Shown here piece by piece: positions 1-10,084 of a stretch of 64,000 nt of DNA. The stretch covers positions 1,842,501 to 1,906,500 of the forward strand of contig CP070896.1 of NCBI GenBank assembly GCA_017084465.1, written 5' to 3'. A model generated the notes under the pieces. That model did not search any database and was not told the DNA's origin. It was given only the letters and a program-made list of their open reading frames with translations. This DNA comes from Lacrimispora xylanisolvens. GTDB lineage: Bacteria > Bacillota > Clostridia > Lachnospirales > Lachnospiraceae. Every line of letters starts with the position of its first letter. Position 1 is the first letter of the stretch. The position numbers and the translations under genes were made by a program.

Positions 1-1109
1 ACTTTGACCGGGTTATACAGCTTGAGTTTGAAGAGGACGAGAACGGTTCTGTAGATTACAAGAATCTAAACAATATACTGGCCGTTAAAGAAGGGGAAGT
101 TATTTGTGAGATTACCCCTGCTATTCCGGGAGAAAATGGAACAACCATAGAAGGTCAGGTATATCCCTGTGAGATAAAAGGAACTCCCGTAGCGATTCCT
201 GCCGGACGTAATATGCAGCTGACTGAAGATGGTACTCTTATTATAGCTCAGAAAACAGGACATGTTACCTTTTCTAATGGTAAATTTAATATTGATCCAC
301 TGTTGAAGATTAATGGAAATATTGATAATAGCACCGGAAATCTGGATTATGATGGAGATATTTTCATTTCTGGAGATGTAAGAAATGGATTCTCTGTAAA
401 GGCCACCGGAGCCATCGATATCCGTGGATCTGTAGAAGGAGCTGAAATCGTTGCCCGGGGTCCAATTACAATTGCCAGCGGTATGTCTGGAAATGGACGG
501 GGAACGCTCACGTCTGAATCATTTATCAGATGTCGTTATCTGGAACATTGTACCGTAAAAGCAGAGGGGAACGTTTATGCAGAAAGTATTATCAACTCTA
601 AGGTACAAAGCGGGGAAGACATCATAGTGACCTCAGGAATAGGAGTGATTATTGGAGGATCACTGCTGGCAGCCTGTAATATTAACGCTAACATTATCGG
701 ATCAAAGGTTCGCCGTCTTATTACAGAATTAATCATAGCTAACGTTCCCAAGAACGTAGAAGAATCCTCCCGGCTTACAAGGGAATTAGAACAGCTGCAT
801 CACAACCTGTCTGAAATCAGAAAAAATATTATTTACCTTGAAACTGTACAAAGACCAGATAAGCAGCAGCTATTGGATAGCTTAAAACAGGCTTCCGATT
901 ACTTAAATATAAGGGAACAGGAAATAACCAATCGATTAACTGAAATTGCCTCTACTGATTCGGAGCAGATTGGTCTCATAAAATGCAGACAGCTATTGCC
1001 GGTAGTCCGTGTCCGAATAGGTTCATCCAGCCTTTTAATTCAGGAAGAATGCTCCAGCAGTGTTCTGTACAAAAACAGCGAAGGTGAGATTACCATAGGA
1101 ACTAATTAG
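1..1109 (+). CDS. FapA/DUF342-family protein, C-terminal part (5' end outside window)
   Basis: The reading frame is open from base 3 to the stop at 1109, so the gene enters from the left edge. The visible 368 residues contain a glycine- and isoleucine-rich run of short beta repeats typical of the DUF342/FapA (flagellar assembly protein A) beta-helix. A charged coiled-coil stretch follows at roughly residues 240-310 of the fragment, then a short beta C-terminal domain. FapA-like proteins are linked to cell-surface and flagellar localisation in other bacteria, but the biochemical role is not settled. A receiver-domain gene follows after 20 bases, probably in the same transcript. The family call is fairly secure; the function is inference. 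Confidence 0.75.
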   Translation, partial: FDRVIQLEFEEDENGSVDYKNLNNILAVKEGEVICEITPAIPGENGTTIEGQVYPCEIKGTPVAIPAGRNMQLTEDGTLIIAQKTGHVTFSNGKFNIDPLLKINGNIDNSTGNLDYDGDIFISGDVRNGFSVKATGAIDIRGSVEGAEIVARGPITIASGMSGNGRGTLTSESFIRCRYLEHCTVKAEGNVYAESIINSKVQSGEDIIVTSGIGVIIGGSLLAACNINANIIGSKVRRLITELIIANVPKNVEESSRLTRELEQLHHNLSEIRKNIIYLETVQRPDKQQLLDSLKQASDYLNIREQEITNRLTEIASTDSEQIGLIKCRQLLPVVRVRIGSSSLLIQEECSSSVLYKNSEGEITIGTN

Positions 1110-1129
1110 TTCTTCGAAAGGGGAAGATT

Positions 1130-1513
1130 ATGAAAAAGACAATTATGATTGTTGATGACTCCATATTAATAAGAAATGAAATTGGAAAACTTCTTGAGGG
1201 AACGGATTACGAAGTAGTCTGTCAATGCCGCAGCGGGGAAGAAGCTTTGGAAACATATGAGAATATACTTCCTGATATTGTAACCATGGATATTATATTA
1301 CCAGGAATCGATGGACTGGAAACTTCCAAGCAACTTTTAAACAAGCACCCGAAGGCAGGCATTGTTATTATCAGCTCCCTTGTATATGATAGAACCATGC
1401 AGATTGTCCAGGAACTGGGTTCTGCAATTCCTTTTGTTTTTAAGCCCATTAATAAATCATTCTTTATTGAATCACTTAATAAGGTGAGCAATGATTTAGA
1501 TACATCTATATAA
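1130..1513 (+). CDS. Single-domain response regulator (CheY-like)
   Basis: This 127-residue protein is one receiver domain with no output domain. The acidic pocket is D9-D10, the phospho-acceptor is D54 in the TMDIILPG segment, the conserved serine lies in the VIISS strand, and the lysine is in FVFKP. A ribosome site (AAAGGGGAAG) sits just before the ATG. It probably receives phosphate from CheA or another kinase and acts by protein contact. It is distinct from the cheY inside the fla/che operon at 38.1 kb. The loop sequence resembles CheY/CheB receivers, but the partner cannot be named from sequence. Confidence 0.85.
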   Translation: MKKTIMIVDDSILIRNEIGKLLEGTDYEVVCQCRSGEEALETYENILPDIVTMDIILPGIDGLETSKQLLNKHPKAGIVIISSLVYDRTMQIVQELGSAIPFVFKPINKSFFIESLNKVSNDLDTSI

Positions 1514-1540
1514 AAAGTTTCGTTTCATGCAGTTCAAAAA

Positions 1541-1578
1541 ATACGCCATCAATTGAGCATATACAATTGATGGCGTAT
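1541..1578. terminator. Bidirectional intrinsic terminator
   Basis: A perfect 15-bp inverted repeat (arms 1541-1555 and 1564-1578) surrounds an 8-base loop. It is flanked by A-rich sequence on the left and T-rich sequence on the right. It lies between the convergent response regulator (+) and lytic transglycosylase (-) genes, so it can stop transcription from both sides. Confidence 0.85.
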
Positions 1579-1586
1579 TTAGATTA

Positions 1587-2374
1587 TTATAATAAACTTC
1601 CGTTACTGGAATCATTCACATCAAACTGACCCGATACCCCGCTTGAAGCCATCTGCATTCTAAGCTTCATAAGCTCAATCAGATATAAGGAATTTGTCTT
1701 TTGGGTTGTCAGATCCACATCAGTTCCATCTGCTTTCCCAGCTATTGATTTTAAAATATCCAGCCACTGAGATCCATAACCGTTAAGAGAGTCCTGATCG
1801 GAGAAATAACCGGACAGATCAGAAACCGAATTCCCGGAATAACCAGAAGCATATACTGCGTTATCATCCCCACCCGACACTTCCATATCTCGCATTATCT
1901 TTTCACATATTCCTGTGTCTCTTTAAACGGAGGAATTCCTCCATATTTTTTCACATTATTGCTTCCTGCATTATAAGAAGCAAGGGCAAGAGATACATCC
2001 CCATTATAATGATCCAGTTTTTCTTTTAGATACTTGGCTCCACCCAATATATTGCTGCGCGCATCATATGGATCAGAAACGCCCAGTGATCTTGCTGTAG
2101 CAGGCATTAACTGCATCACACCCGCTGCACCTTTGGGAGAAGTGGCTGCGGGGTTATAATTTGACTCAGCCTTAGCAACTGCTTTCAGAAGTTTTTTTGA
2201 TACTCCATATGTCCTGGAAGCTTCTGTGAAATAGGAATCCAAATCTTTGGGTACTTCCATCACTGATTTAAGGACCTTCTTAAAATTTCCAGCCGGAGCT
2301 TTTGAGGCTTGTCCTTTCTCTAATGACTGATTATTGCCTAACGCCATCATCCGCAACTGATCTATCGTCGCCAC
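1587..2374 (-). CDS. Lytic transglycosylase (SLT domain), frame broken once
   Basis: The 159-residue first part carries a soluble-lytic-transglycosylase fold. The catalytic glutamate is in AKAESNYNP, followed by the family motifs GVMQLMPAT and ASYNAG. The frame stops after EYVKR at 1895. A second frame overlaps by one base and continues with IMRDMEV and a 102-residue low-complexity tail. Adding one A to the run at 1900-1903 joins them into one protein of about 262 residues. Such enzymes cut peptidoglycan and are commonly used to let flagellar rods through the wall. No signal peptide is visible, so secretion may use the flagellar export route. It is the distal gene behind the wall-binding pair. 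Confidence 0.8.
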
Positions 2375-2399
2375 TTATTCATCCTCCTGTTGGTATTAT

Positions 2400-3468
2400 C
2401 TACTGTATCCACTTTCCGTCAGCACCAATCTGATATCCGCCTATATTTGTGCTGCTGGCCATACTTCCATCTGAATTCATGTAGTACCAGATTCCCGGTT
2501 GCGGCTGAATCCAGCCAGTTAACATCTCTCCGCCTGTTGGATTTAAGTAATACCATTTTTCATTAATAAACTGCCACCCGGTAAGGAGCTTGCCATCTGC
2601 CGGATTCATATAATACCATCTGATCCCTGTTTGTACCCAGCCGGTGCGGCGTACTCCGTTGGCATCAAAATAATACCAGTCATTTAAGATCTGCTTCCAG
2701 CTGTTTCTCGGAGTACCCCCATCTTCCTCTACATAGGTGTTGCCCTTCCATGCTCCGGAGGTGCTTCCTTCATACTCCATAGTAATATCCTGAGAGGTTA
2801 TATTGTCTCCCTCTTTTAAATACTTTCGGTCATCTGCGGTAAAGCCAATGGCGCGGACTTCATAATAATAAACAGCATTCTTATCCATCAGATCTGATAA
2901 ATCAACTGTATTGGTTTGAACTGTAAGTGCCTTTTAATTTATCATCTGCATAAAGAGATACTTTATATCCTGTGGCAAACTCTACCTTGTCCCAGACTGC
3001 TTTCGTTTTTTTGCTGTCAGCCCAGCCAGCCCTGGCTGTATTCCCCAGCTTGACTACCGGAATATAATCAACTTTTACCTCCAGCGTATTATTATCCAGC
3101 GCTTTTGCTGAGACAAATCTTGCACCAGTAATTTTACATTCCGAGCGGTTATAGGTTTCCGCAAAGATTGTATTTGAAGAAGTTAAAATAACACTGACTC
3201 TTTCTGCCTTTGCAGCCTTCCACTTGCTGATGTCACGCTTCCATACAAGATCCTGTACGGATACACCTGTAGTGGTTGTCGATACCTGAGGCATTAAAAT
3301 TTCCTGATCACCAAACTGGCTGTCAAATTTCAGATTCAGACTTCTTATTACAACCGATTCGCCTGCATAGATCTTTAATGGTGCCACTCCTAAGAGTACT
3401 GCAGTTGTTACTAAAGCCATTACGATACTAAATATAATACTTCTTTTCATTTGAATCATTGTTTCCAT
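2400..3468 (-). CDS. Secreted protein with cell-wall/choline-binding-type repeats, frame broken once
   Basis: The first frame (2902-3468) starts with a signal peptide (KRS followed by a long hydrophobic stretch, cut near YAGES) and a beta-rich domain like that of the next gene. The second frame (2400-2888) carries four to five aromatic GW/WYY repeats of about 20 residues (GWVQ..WYYM, GWQF..WYYL, GWIQ..WYYM), the cell-wall-binding repeat type. Adding one A at 2932-2935 joins them. The whole protein is about 356 residues. It overlaps the upstream homologous gene by 13 bases, so the two are co-translated paralogues. It is probably anchored non-covalently to the wall; no enzymatic domain is visible. 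Confidence 0.8.
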
Positions 3469-4826
3469 ACTCCATCCTCATCTAACTGATAGCCGTCAAT
3501 TACCGTGCTGACAGCCATAACTCCATCCTGCTGGTTAAAATACCGCCATACCCCGTCCACCTTTTGCCAGCCGGTAATCATAACGCCATCTTCTCCAGTA
3601 TAATAAGTCTTGCCATCACGGGTAAACAGCCCCTTTAACATAGCCCCCTCTAAGTTACCTGATACTGTATTCAGATAATACCATCTTCCGGCCTGGTTGA
3701 TCCAACCCTTCTGCATGGCACCCTGGTTATTAAAATAACGGTAGTAACCGTCAATCACCTGCCAGCCAGTAGCAGCAGCCCCCATGGGAGCCTCATAACC
3801 ATTATCCGGATAGAAATAATACCAGTTGTTATCTATTTTATTCCAGCCCGTCACCATCGCTCCATTGGAAGCCATATAATAAATATCGGATTGCGTTAGA
3901 AACCAGCCGGTAACCATCTTTCCATTTTCATCAAAGCGATAGTAAACATTATCCAGCATAAGCCAGGAGTTTGCCTGTACGCTTCCGTCTGCATAGCGGT
4001 AATACCAGACGCCGGATTGTTCTTCCCAGCCCGTCTTCTTTTCCGGATTGGCTGTAGTTCCTTTTGTTGTATCCGATTCTTTTCCCGTACCATCAGAAAC
4101 ATCTCTGTCCCTGATAACCAGTTCATCGGATTCAACCCAGCCGCTTTTCTTTCCATTCTTCAGCTCATCTGCTTTAAACGGAACAGAGCGGATCTTAAAG
4201 TAATATGTGCCTTCTTCTGTCATATATGGATAGAAATTGTAGGTAGTCGCTTTTACCTGCTCTTTCTTAAAAATCACCTTTTTACCTAAATAAAGCCAGA
4301 CTTCATATGCCCCTGAGGTATTATCTCCCTTGGACCATACAGCCTGTCCCAGTCTCGTATCTTTCCAGCCGATATCTTCCGGCTCCGCATACAGCCCTTT
4401 AATTGCCTTAGCCCTTAAAGTAACAATCAGATCACTGCCGTTACGCTTGGCACTTACATAGGTGCCACCGTTTATCTTGATTTTAGATGCCTCATAGTTT
4501 GATTTAAAGTAAGCGTCATATTCATCGGAAGGTGTCAGTGTAACATTCATCTTAGGTTCTTCTCCGATTGTCATATCCTTTGAAGTTGACGTGACCCATT
4601 GGGCTTCCCTAATTGTGTATTTTTTATCACCGGAAGTTACATAACATTCACCATCTGTCTTATTAATCTTTATGTCGGGCAGTCTGTCTCCCGCTTCGAT
4701 ATTTAATGAGACCTTGACACTGACTGAGTTTATGGATTCTGTTGCTGTTACCTTCTGGGCAGTAAGACACAGACAAAGTGCGCTTATAATGCCCACTGCC
4801 AAAGCTTTCCTCTGTTGTTTCATCAT
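3456..4826 (-). CDS. Secreted protein with N-terminal beta domain and many cell-wall-binding repeats
   Basis: This intact protein has 456 residues. A signal peptide (residues 1 to about 29, KQQRKALAVG then a hydrophobic core, TATES after it) is followed by about 220 residues of beta-rich sequence. A Lys/Thr-rich linker leads to seven or so GW..YY repeats (residues about 265-456). The N-terminal domain resembles that of the downstream paralogue at 2400-3468, so the pair arose by duplication. A good ribosome site (AAAGGAG) precedes the start. It lies behind a PilZ gene on the same strand with an 80-base gap. Its function on the wall is unknown. Surface adhesion or wall organisation linked to motility is inference. 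Confidence 0.85.
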   Translation of the reverse strand: MMKQQRKALAVGIISALCLCLTAQKVTATESINSVSVKVSLNIEAGDRLPDIKINKTDGECYVTSGDKKYTIREAQWVTSTSKDMTIGEEPKMNVTLTPSDEYDAYFKSNYEASKIKINGGTYVSAKRNGSDLIVTLRAKAIKGLYAEPEDIGWKDTRLGQAVWSKGDNTSGAYEVWLYLGKKVIFKKEQVKATTYNFYPYMTEEGTYYFKIRSVPFKADELKNGKKSGWVESDELVIRDRDVSDGTGKESDTTKGTTANPEKKTGWEEQSGVWYYRYADGSVQANSWLMLDNVYYRFDENGKMVTGWFLTQSDIYYMASNGAMVTGWNKIDNNWYYFYPDNGYEAPMGAAATGWQVIDGYYRYFNNQGAMQKGWINQAGRWYYLNTVSGNLEGAMLKGLFTRDGKTYYTGEDGVMITGWQKVDGVWRYFNQQDGVMAVSTVIDGYQLDEDGVWKQ

Positions 4827-4906
4827 TCGCTCCTTTCCTTATAACTTTAAAATACAATAAAGCCTATAAGTTATGTATCGGCATAATGAACACCATTCAT
4901 AAGCAA

Positions 4907-5553
4907 TTACTGGATTTTTCTCCTTTTCAGCTGTTCCTGAAACGTAAATTTACGAACCATGGACTCCTGATAAGTGGACAAACCAAAATAACGGCTTCCA
5001 TAACGGTAGAAAGGTTCTTCCCCTTTTTCCTCTACTTCTCTGACCCATAAAACAGATGCCTTTAACCGGGTATTTCCTGCATCTGTTTCAAACTCAAAGA
5101 GAAAATCTGATTCTCCTTCAGTTTTATTAAGGATTCAAATCCAATTCCACCGGCACTGATGTCTTTCAGCTTTGCCGGTATATGGGTCACTTTTCCCTGT
5201 TCATCAGCAGTTTCCAGCACAACGGGAATTGACACCCGAACCTTTAAGTCTATTCTTCTTTGTTCCACGCCGATCAATTCATCTATTTTGCAGGGCACCT
5301 TATATATGGCTCTCCCTAAGTCTCCCATCTCATCTCCTACCACCTTGACTCTGGCGGACAAACTGCATTTACACGTTACAAGTCCCTGAATGCCGTCGTA
5401 GAATACGATTACTGATTCTGTATTTACCTTATCCATGTCTTCTTCTTCAAAAATCAGAGCCATGCTCTCCTTCTCAGAATCAACCACTTTAACCTCTGCT
5501 AGAAAAACCCCATCAAACGAATAGATACAAGCCTTTTCACATTCCTTTAACAT
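4907..5553 (-). CDS. PilZ-domain protein (YcgR-like flagellar brake type), frame broken once
   Basis: The first 150 residues hold a YcgR-N-like beta domain. The PilZ signature then starts with the RR of VEQRRIDLKVRV (the c-di-GMP-binding RxxxR region is present as RRIDLKVR) and continues with DISAGGIGF, the D/NxSxxG motif. The annotated frame stops early at 5062, but the other frame continues the PilZ fold to the TAA at 4907. One extra A near 5117 restores a 215-residue protein. PilZ proteins of this layout bind c-di-GMP and slow or steer the flagellar motor. The start is three bases downstream of the FlhB-like gene, so they are translationally coupled. Confidence 0.85.
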
Positions 5554-5556
5554 AAA

Positions 5557-7310
5557 TTATTCCACCGTTTCTTCTTTTATTGTTTCCTTTTCCTCTGTCT
5601 CTTCCAAACTTTCTTTCATTATGCTATTTTGTTTTCCAGGTACATAATCCAGAAAATAAAGGTAGATATCTACAATAGCCTGATACAATTCTTCCGGGAT
5701 CTGGCTCCCCAGTTCAAGCTGTGTGAGTATGGTAGCAAGGGAATTATCCTCATAGACTGGGATTCCGCTCTCGTTGGCCAGCTCTACAATCTTTTCTGCT
5801 GTATACCCCATTCCTGATGCAACGATAACAGGAGAAGTATTTTTTGATTCATCGTATTTTAAAGCAACTGCTTTTTTGTTAAGTGTACTTTTAAATTCTG
5901 ACATCGACTGTATTCTTCCTTTCCTGTATTTTAGGAAAAACAGATACAAGAGAAGAAGGTCCCTCTCCTGCCTGCAGGATAATCCGATCTGACCGCAGGT
6001 GGTTTTTTCCAGAATACTCTTAATTCCCTTCTGGATACTGGTTTCTGATTTCTTAAGCTTCTCCGGATAATAAAGCTGGAGAGATGATGTATTATCTCCA
6101 TAAAGCATTAAAAGCTTAAATGGTCCAAGCTCTGCAATTTCAAATTTAATAAAAATCCTTGCAATCCGCTGGGCACCTGCCTGCGTACTGCTGCCCTCTT
6201 CATCCGGATCAATCCACATCTCTGAGAACAACTTCTTTCCATTAATTTCCATTGGAAATGCCAGATGAAGGATGGGCATATAAACGCTTTCATTGACCAC
6301 AAGTGACTGGATTATATTCAGAAACGTCTGTCTGTTTTCAAGTCCGGCGCCTCCGCTTACTCCAGTTCTTAAAAATTCAATAAATTTATCTGACCACTGG
6401 TTTTTTCCTGCTGCCTGCTCCATGTCAACCTGACCAAGCAGTTCCCCAAACTCTTCAGCAGTCGTTGAACCAAAATGCCTGCGAAATCCCTGATATCCTG
6501 TAAGCTTTGCAAATGCCTGCAGGACATCTTCTCTGTTTCCATTTTCATATCTTGCCATAAGAACGCTTAAAAGGGAAATCTTATCACGTACAGTGCCCAT
6601 ATCATGGTTTGCAGCAATATAACGCCCCATAAAAGGAAGGATTTTCTCTTTCAAAAGAGTACTGTTTGACTGGGTGTCTCCCTCTTTTGCAGACATATCC
6701 AGTTCTTTTAACATCTCTTCCAGCTGGGAAGCTGTCTGCTTGAAGACATACCCTTCCATATCTTTTACTGTATTAAATATATCATGAAGAATATGCTTTC
6801 CGGAAGACATATCATTAAACTTTTTTATAAAATTTAATATATCGGCTTTTAGATCAACAGAACCTGTGTCAGCCATGACCTGTCTCAGCTGGTCAAAAAT
6901 TCCTCCGTTGAAACGGACGGAAGACTCTGCCTGTTCTTTTAAAAACCCGAGGACATCTTCCTCCTTCATCTGGCTGGCCTTAAAAAAAGAAGCAATTTGT
7001 CTGGCTGCTTCTTCTCCCATCACACCTCCAGTTAACATTTCTTCTCCCTGAAAAAAAACATCAGAAAAAATCCGGGTAATATCCGGTGAATTCTTGATCA
7101 TATTGAGAAATGTACCGAAGTTGGAACGATACTGGAATGCCAGCTGCTGTTCCTGATTTCCTCCTGAATCAGTCCGGTTATCCCCACGCATCACTTTAGA
7201 CGGATCCACAGGGTTTTGTATCTGAGGTCCCTGGCCTGCCTGGGGTTGTTTTTAATTGTAGAATTATCATAGCCGGACATTGGAGTGGTTACTTTCAGAA
7301 TATCTGCCAT
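5557..7310 (-). CDS. Flagellar protein with FliK-like middle and FlhB-cytoplasmic-like C-terminus, frame broken once
   Basis: The real start is the ATG at 7310 (MADILKVTT) behind a GGAGG site. A missing base near 7251 separates this from the main frame, which by itself opens with a GTG at 7209. The protein is about 584 residues. Residues about 1-330 are helical and unrecognised. Residues about 330-420 (AFPMEING, FEIAELGPFKLLML) resemble the hook-length protein FliK C-domain. Residues about 480-560 (KKAVALKYDES, SPVIVASG, GIPVYED) match the cytoplasmic domain of FlhB, but with N-T-S in place of the NPTH cleavage site. Bacilli have separate ylqG and ylqH genes of these kinds; here they look fused. 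It probably acts in the export-substrate switch (inference). Confidence 0.7.
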
Positions 7311-7390
7311 ATTATGCCTCCATACAAGTGGTGTTTTATATATTTTTTCAAAAGGTTGTTTGATTTACTATTATTTTTTTTTCAGCCATA

Positions 7391-7398
7391 CCGATAAA
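7391..7398 (+). promoter_or_regulatory. Sigma-D-like -10 element upstream of cheA
   Basis: CCGATAAA followed by TAAT lies 39 bases before the cheA start. The same core occurs upstream of the C39 peptidase gene, where a good -35 is also present. Here the -35 position (about 7371) reads TTAT, a poor match, so the assignment is tentative. Confidence 0.4.
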
Positions 7399-7436
7399 TA
7401 ATTATATACTATACTAGACAAGGCGGTGTAAATATT

Positions 7437-9555
7437 ATGGATAACGGCATGGATAATATGCTTGATATGTATCTTTTTGAAACCAATTCTCTACTGGAGC
7501 AATTGGATGAACTCCTGATCGAAGCCGAAAAAGCAGGAGATTTTACGGTGGATGATGTGAATGAAATTTTTCGTATCATGCATACCGTTAAGGGTTCTTC
7601 TGCAATGATGGAGTTTAACTCTTTGATGCAGATCGCTCATCACATTGAAGATTTATTCTTTTTTATCCGTGAGAATGGTTTGGATTCACTTGAAAGTTCT
7701 CACAAAAGCACCCTTTTTGATTTGATGTTCCGCTCTACTGATTTGCTTCGTGCCGAAGTTTCAAAGGTTCAAAACAATGAGCCACTTAGTGATAATGTCG
7801 ACAGTCTGACCGAGGAAATTAATAGTTTCCTGAAAAAAATCAGTAAGGATAATAAAGATACTGCGCCAGAAAACAAGAAGACCGCTAAGCCGGCAGAAAA
7901 AGAAAGTGTAAAGTCAACTGCTCCCGTTGCAGTAGTAGATCTGGATGAGGTTCGTATGGATCTTGCAGAATGTCCGGATGATAATGCGGCTTATTTCCTC
8001 CGCATCTTTTTTGATGAGGGCTGCGGAATGGAGAATCTCCGCGCATTTATGCTTATCAGCTCTTTAAAGGAATCCGGTCTGGAATTTAATTTTTACCCCA
8101 GCGATGTGGAAACCAATAGCCAGAGCAGTGTTTCTATTATTGAAAAAGGATTTTATCTTGCGCTCGACTCCCGGGAGACTGCAGATGCAGCAATTTCACA
8201 GATCAATAATATGAACAACCTCCGCTCTTATGAACTGATTCAGAATGCACGGGCAAAAAGTGCCGTTGAAGAAAAGGCTGTAGAGGCAGCTTCTGCTCCC
8301 GTTAACCAGGAAAACGCCGCTGCTCCTGCGAATGCCCCCGCCGCCAGCACAGGACATCAGATGCCCAGTAAGCAGAATCTGATCAGTGTTAATTTAGCAA
8401 AGCTTGATAATCTGGTTGCAATTGTTGGTGAGATTGTAATAACTGAATCCATGGTTACTTCTTCTCCGGAAATCCAGAATATGAAGAATCTGGATAGTTT
8501 CTTAAAAGCAACCAGACAGCTTCGTAAGCTGACTGATGATCTGCAGGATATCGTTATGTCTCTCCGCATGGTTCCTGTTTCCGGCGTATTCCAGAAAATG
8601 AACCGTATTGTCAGAGATATGAAGCAGAAACTGAAAAAAGGATGTCCGGCTGACAATCGTTGGAGAGAATACGGAAGTTGATAAATCCATTGTAGACAGC
8701 ATCGGCGATCCAATCATGCATATTGTACGTAACTCTATGGATCATGGAATCGAAGAGACTGCTGAGGAACGTATCAGAGCCGGTAAAAATCCACAGGGTG
8801 AAGTTATTCTTTCAGCCAGCCATACCACCAATGAAGTCATCATTTCCATACGTGATGACGGACGTGGCGTAAATCCAGCCGGTGTCCTTGCAAAGGCAAA
8901 AAGAAACGGCATTCTTACCAAACCGGAAAGTGAGTATACCCAGAAAGAGATTCTTTCTCTTTTGTTAGCCCCAGGCTTTTCCACCAACGAGACAGTTACT
9001 GAGTTTTCAGGCCGTGGAGTTGGAATGGATGTTGTTAAGAAAAATGTGGAAGCCATTGGCGGAACCATTACTATTACAAGTGAACTTGGAAAGGGAATGT
9101 GCACCACATTAAAAATCCCGCTTACCATGGCAATTGTTGACGGTATGGAGATCTCCGTAGGAAAATCCGTATTTACGATTCCGATTGCCAATATCCGCCA
9201 GTCCTTTAAGGTGAAGAACGATGAAGTTATTTATGATACAGAAGGAAATGAAATTATCAGATGCATGAATCAGTTCTATCCAATTATCCGGATTCACAGA
9301 CTATACAATATTGAAACAGAAGTGACCAATATTGAAGACGGTATTCTGGTATGGGTTGAATCCGGGGATAAATCCTACTGTCTCTTTGTAGATGATCTTC
9401 TGGGTGAACAGCAGGTGGTAGTGAAGCCTCTTCCGGTATACTTAAACAGCTTTAATATTAAAGATTCCGGTATCAGCGGATGTACCATTCTTGGCGACGG
9501 AAATATCAGCATCATATTAGACGTTTTAAATCTGTATGCTGCAGCTCATAATTAA
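7437..9555 (+). CDS. cheA: Chemotaxis histidine kinase CheA, frame broken once
   Basis: The kinase takes signals from chemoreceptors and phosphorylates CheY and CheB. The order is: HPt domain (phospho-His H49 in IMHTVKGSS), P2 CheY-docking region (about residues 165-280), an Ala/Pro linker, dimerisation helices (from about residue 310), the ATPase with N-box (HIVRNSMDHG), G1 (DDGRG) and G2 (GRGVGMDVV), and the CheW-like P5 domain at the end. The frame breaks at 8634-8641 in an A/G run. Removing one base gives about 705 residues, the usual length. It is first in the cheA-W-R-B row. Confidence 0.95.
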
Positions 9556-9581
9556 TTTTAATTGGAAACGGAGGAATACAA

Positions 9582-10071
9582 ATGTCAGCAGAAAGTACTA
9601 GAACAGCTATGGATGGTGATAATTTAACAGATTTTAACTCTGACTCAACAGAAGCCATGGAGCGTTATCTCACCTTTCGCACCGACAATTTAATTTTTGG
9701 TGTAAGCACAAACTATATTATCGAAATCATTACCAACCATGTTATTACTGCTATGCCCATGATGCCAAACTATGTAAAGGGTATTATCAATTTAAGAGGA
9801 CAGATTGTTCCGATTATTGATATAAGGCTCAGACTGGGAAAGCCTGCTATTGAATACACCAGCACTACCTGTGTCATTGTATTAAACGTTGATTCTGTTT
9901 TTTATTGGTATCATTGTAGATGCAGTGGAACAGGTTCTGGATATCGATTATTCCAGAATATCCTCAATTCCAGCAAGCAACCGGGAAGAACTTGTAAGCG
10001 GCATGATTTCCATGCCGGACAACAAAGTGGTTCTGCTTCTGGATTGCGAAACATTAGTTAATAACTCATAA
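9582..10071 (+). CDS. cheW: Chemotaxis coupling protein CheW, frame broken once
   Basis: CheW links receptors to CheA. The sequence has the two SH3-like beta barrels with the typical MPNYVKGIINLRG and VPIIDIR motifs, then GIIVDAVEQVLDI and GMISMPDNKVVLLLD. The frame shifts in a run of six T at 9897-9902, and removing one T restores about 162 residues. A GGAGG site precedes the ATG. An acidic N-terminal extension of about 25 residues precedes the domain. It sits 26 bases after cheA. Confidence 0.93.
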
Positions 10072-10084
10072 AGGACGGCTATCT

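Noticed and set aside
1587..1895. Separate 102-residue gene
   Set aside because: It continues the transglycosylase in the next frame (EYVKK-IMRDME reading after adding one A). No ribosome site of its own.
8357..9191. Antisense reading frames over cheA
   Set aside because: No start sites or family motifs; they mirror the codon bias of cheA on the other strand.
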